DNA of 64,000 nt from Combretum micranthum (taxonomy: Eukaryota; Streptophyta; Magnoliopsida; Myrtales; Combretaceae): contig JAMXBD010000578.1 of NCBI GenBank assembly GCA_024138025.1, forward strand, positions 161,001 to 225,000, written 5' to 3'. Below the pieces are notes generated by a model. It saw nothing but the letters and a program-made list of their open reading frames with translations. It did not search any database and was not told where the DNA came from. Both the position numbers and the translations under genes were made by a program. This document shows, piece after piece, positions 50,656-63,892 of this stretch; the stretch's first letter is position 1; every line of letters starts with the position of its first letter.

Positions 50656-52250
50656 AACAATATCACCAATTATTCAAAATATATGAGTAGCTTTGTTTCC
50701 TTATTCTCGATTCCATTCCAATTTATTTTATACCACACCGTTGATATATATTAAACAATACATAAAAGAAATCAAATTCTTTCTTAATTCCACTCTAATG
50801 CTCTTTTAACTTCTATTCGTTTCTTTCTAAATACCGTTCTTTTTACCAAACAAAAAGTGTTAATCCACCATGAAGAAACGTCATATAATTCCAATTCCTT
50901 TCCAATCCACTTAACCTAAATGGCTCTTTAGCCTCGTGATCGGGGACGATTTTAGGAAGGAGATTCATCTTAGACGTGATTCTTTGGCATGAGTGAACAG
51001 TGATCGTTACAGCCAGGAAGCAATTTGGGTTGACGTTGTCATCATTTGTCCGATGATTGCAATTTGCATTATGTTATTACAAAGTCAATCATGGGATGTT
51101 TTCAAGAAATTGATCGGTGACCCGTGAGATTTGCGCAACTCGTAGTGGTTTGAAGTATCCATAATAGGACAAATTTTAATTTGCAGGGTGTTTTCCAAAA
51201 AAAAAAAAAAAATTACCTAATACTATTATAATTTATTAAAATTAATATTAATAGTTATCCTTCCACATTCTAATCAGCATGGGTCCCTTTATTTCATCGT
51301 ATTCTGCTTATTTTAATATCGTATATTTATCGTTTTTAAACAGATATTTATCAATAAGTAGATTTCAATGAAAACTGATCAACTCAAATAGATATCATAC
51401 GAATAAATTACAAATATAGATTAAATATAAATATAATACGGATAAAAATCCGATAATCCACCAATACTATTTTTTCCAGCTTGGCAAGTCCTCTTAGCAG
51501 CATGTAAATATTGATGCATTATCAAAGCCTCACCCAATAAGCCTTTATTAATGGTGTTTGAAAATTCAAATCTATATAGTACAGCTATTTAATAAATGCG
51601 CTGCAATCAAATTTACTGATCCGAAAAAAATCTAAAATAAATACATTATAACTATGATGTTTCTATCTTAAATACACGTTTTTAATATTATTTTCAATTT
51701 GTTAAACGCTTGTCATGATAACAATGTCAAAGTAGTATTTAGTTTTAGATATGGTGAAGATAGAGAAGAACAATACAATATAGCACAAGAAAAATAGAAT
51801 AGCATTAGTTTTTTATTCCATGTTTGGTATCCTAAATATGATAGAGGATTTTCGTTTTTGGAGTTTTATATTATCTATTACACACAAGTATTACAATAGT
51901 AGTAGTGGTGATGAATAAGGTATAATAATGCGATGATGCTGATAATTTACTATTAATGCTGTATTGGTGACGGAGATAGTAGTAGTGGTGAAGATAATTG
52001 CGATGTAGTGGTGATGTTGATGGTGATTGTAAGGTCAGTATGATAAGCTTGAGATAACGGTGGTTGTATTAGTTTAGTATCTACTAAGAGATTTTATTTT
52101 GTACCATAAAAAATTTAAGAGACAAAATCTTAACTCTTATGTAGTGCCATAAAAGACTTTCATAGAATTCCAAATTTGTTTTACAAACTAAATATGGTAT
52201 GATAAGTTTTTTACCCCATAACCATAAAAAGATGCTCACCAAACACAATC
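50656..52250. other. AT-rich intergenic DNA with a diverged MITE copy
   Basis: No gene. 51297-51460 read in reverse matches parts of the MITE at 1141-1370 (TATCCGATTTTTATCCG-like and CTATTTGAGTTGATC phrases). Elsewhere only short frames. Confidence 0.4.
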
Positions 52251-52980
52251 TAAAGATCATATATGATATACCAATATAAATTGTAAATGTTGTCATTAAT
52301 CTATGCAAAAATGCTTATAGCATGATTATTCCTTGGGTAAACACAAAGCATATTATAACTAATTTTAACAAAAGCTGAGTTGGATGCACAACACAAAATG
52401 GTTTCACTAATAAAATTGAGGTCTATATAAAGTATGTATTGTACATTAATTTACATACAAAGCCATAAGGCTGGGAAGGGGAAAAGAGAAGCAAGGAGAG
52501 TCAAGGTTAGGCTTGAAAAGAAACTAATATATACTATAAATTTTTTTATTTCTAATATTAAATGGGTTTATGAGTCATACTAAAAAAACCTACTAGACTT
52601 ATTCACTATATAGGTTTAGGTGATGAATCCTTATCCATATAGGTCTATAATCAATGCTAAACACGTTTAATATATATATTTCGGCCAACACACATTTAAT
52701 ATATATTAATCTTATTCAATTGTATTTGGATAGATAAGTAAGATGTTAAACCACTAACCATAGTCTTGAGATGATTCTCATGAAGAGTTCATCAAGAGGA
52801 AATTTTCTTCCAATACTATCCATTTTTTTATATATGTGAATTCTCCCATCGCTGTATATAAAGCTACCATTATTATGTTCATTTGAGAGGAACGATAATT
52901 CATAATATATTACTAATGTGTAAAATGATAAATAACAACTTGTGTCTCCATACCTATAAATTGTCATTCAGTGGTTCACT
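52250..52980. repeat. Tandem duplication, unit 1 (about 730 bp)
   Basis: From ATACCAATATAAATTGTAAA and CATGATTA through AAATTGAGGTCTATATAAAG and GAGTCAAGGTTAGGCTTG to ATTGTCATTCAGTGGTT. The same order recurs in 52981-53048 plus 58881-59520. Confidence 0.85.
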
Positions 52981-55900
52981 ATCTAAAAATCATATTCAAT
53001 TACCAATATAAATTGTAAGTGTTGTCATAATGCTTATAGCATGATTACTGTCACGACTCTAATAAGGGGGCCTAACAGGATTATCTAAAGCCATCATATC
53101 ACGTGTGCCCCCGTAACATGAGAGCCGTCTTGTATGTCAGAGTATACAAGACTCTATTTATTTATAAAAGTTTATCATACAGATGGTATAATATATTACA
53201 GTATTTCAACTATAGAATCTAACTTTTTCAATTTCCACCAAGATCGCAGAGAATCGGTATCTCCCACCAAATAGTGAAATTGGATTTCCAAACTACAACA
53301 TACAAAATTCAACATTCATCTAATTTACATTCTAAGTTTACCATATCCTACATTTCTATCTGCAATAGAGTTTGTTGGAAAAGCTCTCTTCACACATTCC
53401 TAGCCTAATCCCAGCTAGTAATAATCCTGCACAAAAACTGTAGGGGGGGTGAGCGAACCACGGGCTCGGTGGGTTCATTCCTCACTACTACCGGTCACGC
53501 AAGTTATCAAACATTAATTATACACTCATGCAAATCTATCTACACATAATATGAATGCATACATGATGAATGCAAGCAACACATCTATGGGAGTCCGGAA
53601 CCATAGACGATGTAGATTTACCTGTCTACACTTCAGTTGTCTCCCATACTTACCCGCATGGGACACCTCGCCTTACCCGTACGAGGCTGCCTGTGGTAGC
53701 GACCATCCAGACTCACCCAATGCTTAACCGCCATTGGTACAACAAATATTCCCCAACGTGTTCACGTGATTTACGCTGGTTAATATTTAAATATATATAA
53801 TGCCAATTTAATGGCCATTCTTACAATCCATCACCAATCTATGGTGAATCGCATAAGTAGACCCCGACTTGGGTAACATCTACTGCCAATACGAACCATC
53901 ACCTATTAAAGGTGAATCCGGCGGATAGACCCAAACTCAGGTAACATCTATCGCCAAGTGACCGATGGACCCAAATTCAGGCCACATCCACTGTCACAAC
54001 AATACTCGGAAATGTCCCATGTTTATCTCATAAACTCTTTTAGCATAAATACTTCCTTTTCAAATGATATAAAAGAAACATGGAATATTCCAAGTCGGAT
54101 TTCTTTAACAATACATTTCAAAATACTTTTGATTTCAAATTCGGGACATTTCCTACAAAGGGATCAAGCACATGAAACGAGTATATCCAATTAGTTTAGT
54201 CGAATTATGATTTTATCCATTTATTCAGGTGATCATGCAGATGATAACACTCGCATCAATCAGTCATTCCATACAAGCAATTCAATCAACATAACAGCAA
54301 ACAGTAACAATCACAAGCAAATAGTAGATCATCAGAATTCCCTCACCTGTGGTCCTCGCTAATTTGCTGTATAAGCTACTGCAAGTCCGGAAAATTGATC
54401 TATTTTCCTATGAAAGGAAATAACAGATATTTATTATTGGATTATTTCTATAAGAGAAGTCTTCCTATAATTTAAAGGTGGTGATCTCTATCGTCGGATA
54501 TTAGACTAAATCCGTCATATTAACTACTGTATCGTTAGATAATTCAATTGAATCCTCATAGGTGTCTAATTATTTCGTATCGGTATTTGATACAGTTTTT
54601 ATTAAGGTTTTAATTTCTATAGGAAAGAATATTTATCTGTTATTTGTTTTTATTTTGTTTTTCTCGGTTTTAATTGCTAGTTATATTTTTATTCAAAGGA
54701 TTTGTCTTTTCTTAAGTTCTATTGCTTTTAGTAGAAGATTTTTATTTATTAATTCTTTGCCCGTCAACCTTATCTGCTCTCAAATTGATATTTTATTTAT
54801 TTAAGGGTATATTCTAGTATCTATAACTTTCAAAAGTTATAAAAAATCGTATGTAGATATATCAAATTTTTATTATACTTCAGTTTCATTTTTATTGCAA
54901 AACAGGCTAAGTTTAATACTATAATATTATCAGTAATATTAGTATTGAGAAATTAATATCAATATTAGTATTAATATATAAGTATAATAATGACAACAAC
55001 TTTTAAATAGCTAGTAAATAATATTATTAGTCACAAAAATAGAATTGATGATAGTATAAATGTAGTAAAATAACAGTATTGGTTACTCTAATGAAAATAT
55101 TAATAATACGAAATACAATAAACAGTAGTAATAATAATAGTAATAATCATAACTATATCAATAGAAATAACAGTAATATTAATATTGGTTTAAAAGTGAA
55201 AATTGAGTGAATTTCTATTTGTGATTTCTTATTCGTTTCAAATCCGATTTCACTGTATAAATAGTCGATTTAGTAGTACTTGAAGAGTACTTTATAGTAG
55301 TGAAATTATTTTCAAGGAAAGGCATTTGCACAATTTTAAATTTATGAAATACATGCATAGGTTTCAAGTGAATCTTAACAATTGTAGTCAAACTTGTTTT
55401 GATTATATCTAACTCATTTCTAATCCGTTTTCGATAGATAAATAGTCATTTTCATAGTATTTTCCAAGTACAATCCATTAGTGGTATTATTTTTATCAAA
55501 CAAAGTCATTAAGGGAACGAAAAAGGTAAGAACAGCCCATGCTGTTCGAAAAAAATCTGGCAGCAGTGTTTTCATTTTTGTTTTTGTAATATCTAATTCG
55601 TTTTTTATCCGTTCTTAACAAATAAATAGTCGATTTCATAGAATTTTTCGTGTTCTTTCCATTGGTGGGGTCGTTTTTGGCTTAAAACAAACACATCAAT
55701 ACAGTTTATCCATTATTTCCAACGGTTTACATGAGTTATTCAAAGTTTAATTTAGCTTGTTGTAGTTTAAGTGTAGTTTTGGTTCTTCCTTTCTAAGATT
55801 TGAATTTCTACACTTAAAATTATTCAAGTTGATGTATTTGTACACTAAATAGTCTAAATAACATAAATATACTATTAGATTACTCTTGAAATGTTTATAA

Positions 55901-58900
55901 GACAATTTCCTATAAAGCAATATAACGAATATTGAACTTATTGTAATTCTTACCTTGTTTGGATCATAGATGGGGTTTGACTCCTCCTTCTTGATAAAAT
56001 AATGATCTAAAGAGGAAGTTAAGAAGATGAGTAACTAATGATAAACTAATCTAGCCAAACTAACATCTATATCTTATTTGATTTTCTTACCTTGTTGTGT
56101 CTAGATTCCAACTTGAATCTATGATGAACCAAGGCTATCTAGCTTGTTCTTTGATGTTGTTTGGGTTAGTTAAAGTGGGTTTTGATTTTGGTTGATGAGT
56201 ATTGACGTTTAGGGAGTGCTATAGGACATAGATAAGAGATACACTTTGTTTTTGGAGTGTTGAAACAGGTTTGAACAAGTGAGCATGGAAGGTGGATATA
56301 TGAAATTCATGGTGGTTGTTTAAAGCAGAATTTTGGATTGTGTTTGGAGAGATTTTGAGTTGGTTTTGTAGCTAGCTTAAGCTTATATATGTATACAAAG
56401 GTTGGGCTAAGATTCAGGTACATGGGGGGTGTTTTGGACTTGGAAAAATTCAAATTCCAACTGCTATTCTTCGGTAGAAATTTCATGAGAATTTGGGGTT
56501 GAATTTTTGATGAATTTGTATGAAATTTGTGGCTAATTTCAAGGGGAATTAAATGTGGTTGTTTGGTAGTTAATTAAGGTTATTATGTGTGTAAAATAAG
56601 GGCTCGTGTTGCAAGAAAAATCGGGTCAAAATCGTGTGAAACAGCCGCCAAAAATCAACATTTCTGCTGCTGTTTTGCTTGTTGTTTTCCATGTTGGTTT
56701 GCATGATTTTTGATCAAATTTCTCTTGTTGTTTTCTGTCTAGTAAATGGTGTTTGAGGTAGACATTCGAAGGCTTAAGATTGGTCCTCTTTTGGTCAAAA
56801 ATTTCAGCTCAACTAAGTCCATAAATTTTACAAAACCGGAGCTGAAATGGATATGTGTGCTGTTGTTGTTTTATTCTGATTTGTCCTCTGCTGCAGTCTA
56901 TTTGCTCCGAAATTTCAAGGCCATATGGAGCTGGGTTTGACTTTAATTCGGGCTGCATTCCTTGCTCATTTAATGTTGATCTTGTATGGAGTGTTTTTAT
57001 TGGATTGTATGTCATTTTCATTTGAATTTTTAAAGCTCAAAATTGGATCAAATGTTGGGCAGAATTTGCTGGAAATCCTGTAGCGTCTCCTCCTTATTTG
57101 CCACGATTTGCAACTTCTAGCGGATTCCAATTTGCTTTGTCGTCTGCTTCATACATGGAAATTCTATTATGGCATGTGAAGATGGAGTGGTCTTCGGCTG
57201 GGAATTAAGTTTGACGCTTGTGCTGCGCGTGGGAGAAGAAATTGCAGGGGTCTTTTGCTTCACGTGAGCTCCAATTCTACAACGTAACGTAGCTTCTGGA
57301 GCAGCTCTGTTCGTGAAGAATGTGGAAGCAGCTTGCTCGTGCGGTGCTGCCTTGCTCATGTGTGTGTGCGTGATGTCCAGCTGTTGGACGTGGCTGTGCG
57401 TGGGCATTGCTTCTGTCGGCGGTCTTCTGCTGCGCGTGGGAGGCTGTTCAGCTTGTTGGAAAAAAATTTCAACCGATTCTCCTTTCTTTCCAGCCAAGCA
57501 TTGCTCTGTTCCCACCCGACAATTTCTTCAACGTGGAGCCCCTGCTCGTCTGCTGCTGCTGCTACCTGGTGCGTGAAGTCATCGGTTGCCAAAAAAAAAA
57601 AATCTCCAGCGAATTCCTAATCGTGAAGACTCTGTTTGTCTTCATATTCTGCTTCTTCGGTCCTTCTTTTATTATTATTGTTATTGTTGTTGTTGTTATT
57701 ATTATTTGATTGGTAGTAATTAACTAATATTAATTTATAAACAAGTATTTATAATGGTTAGATAAGAGTTTTACCATAATAAAATTATCTAAGTTCCTAA
57801 ATAAATTCTAGATTGTCTGTATAAACAAATTTTCAATTTACACGATTAATTATTTTTAGTATTTAACTTACGTGATTAAATTTTTCAAGTTTAATAAATT
57901 AAATTAGGAACCGAGTCTTAAGGAATTCAAAATTTCCTAACAAATATAACAGCGGTGTTTTGAAATTTTCATTTTAGATTTAGATTAGTAATTATTGTTC
58001 GGTGTTAATATCCATCATGTAATTATAATCCTAGTAATTCCTCTTTAGATTTTTGTTTTATACTAATAAGTACTATTAATAAATTATATTTTATCGGGTT
58101 TTGAAAATTTTAAGGCTACTTCTAATTATATCTCAAATTGTCAGTTCGAGATTTGAAATCTCGTTTTTAGTATCTATTAAGGTCAAGGAAATTTGTATTT
58201 GGGTCTTTCAAGCTACGAATGAGTTTATTATATCTCATAATTCTATTTTAAAATTTCTGTCGAGTCATATATCTTATTTTAGTTTCACCTTTGCTAATTA
58301 GCTTATTTTTTAGTTATGACAATTATTAGAGGTTACATCGGCAATTCGAGATTCAATTTCTAAAATTTGTAAATCTTTTAATTAGAGTGTTAGTGCAATT
58401 TAAAGATTTATTTAAAATCAAGATTCTTAGATATTGATCTATTTTACCAAATATTATATTTTACTGTATATGATCTATTTATACTAATTTGTTATTAACA
58501 ACCTATTTTTATCTAGGGCCACTCCATATTGTTGATAGATTAATAGTAGCTTGAACATTATAATTTTATTGTTTAACAAACGTGTGATTTATTTTCCAAG
58601 TATTGAGCTTAAAAAAAATTCAGTAATTTATATTAACGATTGGTTTATCATCAGTTTGTAAATTATTTGAGATCATAGAAGTTACAGTTTTGTATTCGAA
58701 ATATTTTTATTGGTAACGATTCTTAATCTTTCTAACTATAATCAAATTCATTCTTTGACATTTTTAAATCGAGAAAAATTTGGAGTGATTTTTACTACTT
58801 GTTCCAATTATTTAATATAATTCTACATTACATTTTTAGTATTTGTTAAAATTAGATTACATAAAATTTGGGGGATTACAATTACCACAAAGCATATTAT

Positions 58901-59520
58901 AATTAACTTTAACAAATGCTAGTTAGATGTACTATACAAAATAGTTTCGCTAATAAAATTGAGGTCTAAATAAAGTATGTATTGTACATGAATTTACATA
59001 CAAACCACAAGGCTGAGGAAGGGGAAGAGAGAGGTGAGGAGAGTCAAGGCTAGGCTTGAAAAGAAACTAGTATATAGTAAGATAGAAAATCAAACTATAA
59101 GTTTTTCCCCAATATTAAATAGGTTTATGATTCATGTGAAAAAAACCTACAACACTTACTCACTAAATAGGTTTAGGTGACAATGACCCAAAAAAATAAA
59201 AAAATGGTTTAGGTGGTGGATCCTTATCCAGATAAGACTATAATCAAGACTAAACACATTTAATATATATGTGTGTGTGTGTGTGTTAATCATATTCATT
59301 TGCATTTGGATAGACGACTTAGATGTTAAACCACTAACCATAGTCCAAAGCTTATTCTCATAAAGAGTTCAACAAGAAAAAAGTTTTATAGTTCTATGTA
59401 AAGCTGCCATTATGGTGTTCATTTGAGAAAAATGATAATTCATAATGAATTATTACTAGATAAAATGATAAATAACAATTCATCTCTCCACACTTATGGA
59501 TTGTCATTCAATTGTTTATT
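52981..59520. repeat. Tandem duplication, unit 2, split by an LTR element
   Basis: The first 68 bases (52981-53048) match the start of unit 1 and stop at CATGATTAC. The remainder resumes at 58881 with ATTACCACAAAGCATATTAT and runs to about 59520. Unit 2 has an extra stretch with (GT)n near 59266-59286. Confidence 0.85.
53044..58885. mobile_element. 5.8-kb TG...CA element (giant solo LTR or LARD-like), target duplication ATTAC
   Basis: Element 53049-58880 starts TGTCACGACTCTAATAAGGG and ends GGGGGATTACA. ATTAC lies outside both ends (53044-53048 and 58881-58885). The start wording TGTCACGAC and a GTGAGCGAACCACGGGCTCG phrase near 53449 are typical of large gypsy LTRs. I found no second copy of its start inside, no primer-binding site and no gag or pol, so a very long solo LTR or a coding-free derivative fits. 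57100-57660 is GC-richer, with overlapping short frames on both strands that look like nothing known, then an (ATT/GTT)n run at 57667-57705. Confidence 0.82.
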
Positions 59521-60700
59521 TGCTAACTCTGTGATAAATGCTCTTATCTTGAAAATATCACCCATATAATTATCATTTCTTTATGATAAAAACAATTAAC
59601 AATTTAGATTTTTTAGCTTTTATTCTAATAATTATTTGTTTTATTTCTTACATCAAGAAAGCATTGTAATAGTCATTATAATCCGCTATATTCCTATTGA
59701 ATTGCAGTTAAACGCACTTTTTGTTCCATACAGCAAAGTGAACAAGTCATGACAAATTCGATACTTTACTATTGCATCATCATCATCATTTATTTTTAAC
59801 AATTCTAAAGAAAAAGAATTTTAATTTTGTAAATTAAACAAGGTTTAAGATTATTTGACAGGAAGAAATATCACAAAAGCGTGCTCAACACGCTTACGAT
59901 GCAACTTAATCAAAAAACTTCCCAAGTAATAGTTTTCCATTTTCTTTAGTTTAAAACAAGTAATGTTAAAGGGGAATTTAGCTTTGTCTACTATAAGCGG
60001 ATATTCTTTCTATAAATTATATGTAAAGCAAAGTTTCATTAAAATAGATCCTTTGAAATTACACTCAAAAAGCAGTTTGGTGTACGCAACAGTTTTGGAC
60101 AAAACACAAGTCAAAAAGGTTAACAGTCTTTCTCCAAAAGATCCTAGGATTGCGTGTCCTATGCAATGGTCTCTGGAAAAGAAACATCACGGCAATTCCA
60201 CAAATCGTGATAAGTAAAAAGTCAACACGTTAAACACCCCCCAAAAACCGTTGTACCCAATTGAATGAACACCGATCTCCTAATAAAATAAAAATATATC
60301 GGTTTGATTCTCTGATTCACAAGTTGTATTTTGTAAAAATAGTTAAAAAAAGGGAAATATATTCAACTTTTTAGGAATAATATAGATTGAATTTCCATTC
60401 CTATTGCAACTACTATCAAGAACAAGCTACACACAGGTCGTTGCTTGGCAAAATCTCTACCAATCACCATGTTAATATTTGTAAAAAAAATGCCCAGATA
60501 GGAATTCTGCAACAAACTCATCAACATCACACTGTCCATAGAGAAGTGGGTACTGTATGTAATAAATGCATTTCAGCACTATTTTGGAAAAAAAAAAATG
60601 TTTCAGCTAATCTATCAGTTTTCTAGGTAAAACATGTTTAAATCTTATTTCTATCCTTAGCTCTTGATATAATATTATGCTACCCCGATCAATCCTAACA
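59521..60700. other. Intergenic DNA
   Basis: No recognisable gene. One 84-codon plus-strand frame (59963-60217) has ordinary composition but no familiar motif. Confidence 0.4.
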
Positions 60701-60881
60701 GGATCCATTTGGATGGTCTATTTTTCATCAATATCTATATCATATTTATTTTATATCAGTATATGATGTGTTTGATCAGTTTACGAGTAAAATTATCTGT
60801 TTTTCATTGATATCTCAATTTGTTTGAAAATGACAAAAAGATGAAGCCAAAGCAATAGAAAATGACGAAACAAATAGACCC
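60701..60881. mobile_element. MITE-like element, copy 2
   Basis: About 181 bp, starting GGATCCATTTGGATGGTC and ending GAAACAAATAGACCC. Same terminal wording as copy 1 but more diverged and with a deletion. No clean target duplication. Confidence 0.65.
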
Positions 60882-61820
60882 TTCAATATCTGAATATTTC
60901 ACATATAAGATTCATAAAATTGCAGAATATGATATAATATAAAGAAGCTTTTCCAACAGCACACAGACATGGCCAAATTGAGCAATATGATTAGCAAATT
61001 CGTCGCGAGATGTGGGGATGAATTAATAAACTATCCCTGCACAGAAATGAAACTGACAGAACCATGAAGTATAGGGACATCACAGCACCATATTCTTACC
61101 AAAACACAGTTCAGGAAGAGCACAACAAGCTAAACCTTTGGCATATATTTCCGATATAAACACAAGAAGGAGACCAAGCGGGAGTTGTTTAGAAAGAGCA
61201 TTTGCACATTCATCATCTAATTTAAAGTGGGATTGCTCTGTTGCTCTATGCAGGCCATCTTCTAAAGAGTGGCTTTGATACTTTCTCCGCCCACATATAC
61301 CAGAATCATCCAATGATGGAATCAATTCAAGACTCCATATAACATAAAAAGAATGAAAAAACTAAATGCATTGACTGCCTCGTTAAGTTCAGCGCTTGAC
61401 AAGATAAAACCAAATAGTATTTTCAATCTCAGGTTCATACCCAGATTTAAAAGTTACCTGAGGCTGAGACAATGTCCAAAAATTGTGAATGGGGGCTAAA
61501 AAACTCTATCATTGCCACCACAATGACCTGCAGTTCCTCATGACTGAATATGGATTTGATTCAAAACATAAACAAACTAATCTCATCCATATGACAAGAC
61601 AACATCGTGTACAGCTCATCAGTAACTACCTCTACTTGATCAAAAGATATCCGCCTCATGGTAAAACATTAAAAAAATTCTGAGTGCTTTATGAGATCAC
61701 AAAGTTCGCATTAAGCATGGTATGGAGTTCAACATTACGACGAATGAAAATTGAAGTTTGATGACCGATAAAGTAGCTATATCGTGGATCTTCATAATCC
61801 AGTCGAACATTTCTCAATGA
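60882..61820. other. 3' flank of the ELF4-like gene
   Basis: Not strongly AT-biased. An 81-codon minus-strand frame (61325-61080) is unassigned and could be chance. No repeat ends seen. Confidence 0.4.
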
Positions 61821-61830
61821 CAAGGATCTT

Positions 61831-61836
61831 TTTATT
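61831..61836 (-). terminator. Poly(A) signal AATAAA of the ELF4-like gene
   Basis: AATAAA on the minus strand 44 bases after the stop codon. Confidence 0.4.
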
Positions 61837-61879
61837 CTGATGTGAGAGTAAATTTTTACAGAAATCTAAATGTAACCAA

Positions 61880-62212
61880 TTACCCAGATCTAATTCTCTT
61901 TTGATTCGATTTTCCGTCTGATTTCGATTCCCCTTCAGAGGAAGCTTCAACTGACTTGGTGAATGAGCTGGAGAGGTCTGCATAGAGCTCAACGACTCTC
62001 CTTATATTGTTATTCAGCTCCCTGATTAAACCCACGTTCCGGCTTAAGTTATCTGGAATTTTAGACTCGTGATTTTGATTGATCTCGTTAATTAGCAACC
62101 TGTTTTGATCCAATATGTCTTGAACTTGCAGAAAGCTCTTCTGAAAGGTCTGCAGAACCTTGGGATCAACTTGAGTACCATTACCTATACTTGAAAAAAT
62201 ATCACCGTCCAT
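61880..62212 (-). CDS. ELF4L: ELF4-like protein (EARLY FLOWERING 4-like, DUF1313)
   Basis: Small nuclear protein of the ELF4 family. ELF4 itself joins ELF3 and LUX in the evening complex of the plant clock; ELF4-like members are less well characterised. The 110-residue frame is intact in one exon. The conserved helical core runs from about residue 18 to 85: KVLQTFQKSFLQVQDILDQN, then RLLINEINQNHESKI, NVGLIRELNNNIRRVVELYA and DLSSSF. The acidic/Ser tail has SSEGESKSDGKS and ends KRIRSG. The start at 62212 is the first Met after an in-frame TAA 30 bases upstream. Length and wording are closest to the ELF4-L2/L4 branch as I remember it (about 110-115 residues). The absence of coding introns is usual for the family. 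Family call very secure. Confidence 0.96.
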   Translation of the reverse strand: MDGDIFSSIGNGTQVDPKVLQTFQKSFLQVQDILDQNRLLINEINQNHESKIPDNLSRNVGLIRELNNNIRRVVELYADLSSSFTKSVEASSEGESKSDGKSNQKRIRSG

Positions 62213-63730
62213 TCGAGTCGTGCTCTTTTTTGGTCAACCCCTTATGCTAAATCTGTAAAAGGAGCATGATGAATCAGGAGAAACTGGAAGTTGAAAACTT
62301 CAAAATAAGAACTGGCATGCTATATATTGCAGGTCTTCTCAATTAATGCTGTCATTTGCTCAAAACTAAAGCTGAGAGTGGAAATTTTGGAGACAAATTA
62401 ATCAACTAACCAAACAACAGGGCAAATTAAAAAGGTAAATTGAAAGAAACAATCCTTTAAAGATGCATGTTATCTCTCCATTTTAGTAATCTTGCACAAC
62501 ATTAAACCGAGAGTTGAAGAAGCATTATTGATATAAATGCTCTAGAGATGACCAGAAAGCAATTCCTCTTTTCATATCTATTTTTATCTCACACCATATT
62601 TATATGGTTAAACTTTTAGACCAAATGATTGTTGTGCTAACTGTAAAATGGTGCCAAAGCAAAAACTTTTACACTTATTTAAACCCCATTAAGTAAGTCA
62701 TTTACTCATTGTGCTCAATCAAAGTCCCGAACCACAAGTGAAGAGAGTGTTATATGTAACAGATTTATAGCTCAAGCTCTCACTATATTACAAGTTTAAA
62801 TTTTTAATTCAAATTGCCATGGTACTAACCATAACAGAAAGAACATTTAATTAGTCTTGTAAATAAAACAACTTCAGTCAGTTCTAATCAACACCTGTAT
62901 ACTAATATTGGGCACAAAGGGCAAATTGCGGTACCGTGTTTCATGCTATTATTGACCAAAAATATCCTACCACACCATGTGATTTTCCACAGGAAAAAGA
63001 GAAGTTCATATCAACTTTAACTACACAGTACCAATATCTGTTACCTAAAATAAACAATGTTCCTATTTCCAAACTGAAAATGACTCATCATTTATCAGCA
63101 ATATTACTATAATTCAACATTGACCCAGCTTTCAAGATTTCATTCCATGACGAGGGAAAAAAAGCGGTGAATTCAATCATACCCTAATGGATTATCGACA
63201 ACAATAAACCTCAAATTCACCACAACAAACATGTTCTTCTAAACATAAACAATTTTGTATTAACAAAAACCCGCAATCCAAGTATATCTATCAGTAGACT
63301 CAAGAAATGTCCTCAGTGGGATTTGAACAGATAAAATTAAAAGCTTTCTACACATATAATTAAATATAAGATCTTCATAATACTTACCAGAAAGAGTCAA
63401 AGAGAGCAAAATCCATGAAAACAAAACCTGCAAAACAAACGCACGCAAATCAAGATCAAAAGGCATCAAATAAATCCAACTGGGACAACACAAAAATTCA
63501 CAAGCCTTTTGCCTTGAAAAAATTTTTACCTGGGGGCAAGTGTAAAATACACACAACACACACACACACACACGAAGAAGGGGAATTTGAATTATAACAT
63601 ATGTGTTTTGCTATGGAAAAAGAAATAAAGATTGGAACTTTAAGTCGAATGCTCAGACTTTAGAAACCCGGAATTCCTGAAGGAAACAGACATGGAGAGA
63701 GACGAGAGAGAAAGAAAGAGAGAGAGAGAA
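62213..63730 (-). other. 5' UTR with a 1.28-kb intron, ELF4-like gene
   Basis: An acceptor TTTTACAG lies at 62253-62260, and a donor CAG then GTAAAA at 63529-63524. The leader exon would run from 63530 to about 63730 and is CT-rich on the transcribed strand ((GA)n at 63706-63728 on plus; (AC)n at 63549-63572). The intron shows no gene. Confidence 0.6.
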
Positions 63731-63756
63731 TTTAGATTTGATTGACCGTACCGTGT

Positions 63757-63763
63757 CATTTAT
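63757..63763 (-). promoter_or_regulatory. TATA box candidate of the ELF4-like gene
   Basis: TATAAAT on the minus strand, about 30 bases before the expected transcription start near 63730. Placement fits the leader exon inferred from the splice donor. Confidence 0.5.
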
Positions 63764-63892
63764 AATGTATGTTTTGTCACAACATGGGAAAAGGAAAAAA
63801 AAAAAAATAGAAACAGAACCTTAAACTAACTATTATTAAACCATGACTTGTAAACATGGCACATACGAGGGGTGGGAAACATTAATTGGTGT

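Noticed and set aside
57117..57709. Overlapping frames on both strands in a GC-richer patch
   Set aside because: They lie inside the 53.0-58.9 kb LTR-like element, overlap each other in four frames and show no familiar motif; GC-rich composition explains the open frames.
59963..60217. 84-codon plus-strand frame
   Set aside because: No motif and AT-rich upstream sequence without a convincing start context; probably chance.
61080..61325. 81-codon minus-strand frame downstream of the ELF4-like gene
   Set aside because: Reads like a protein in places, but no motif, splice context or homologue is recognisable; listed only as part of the flank.
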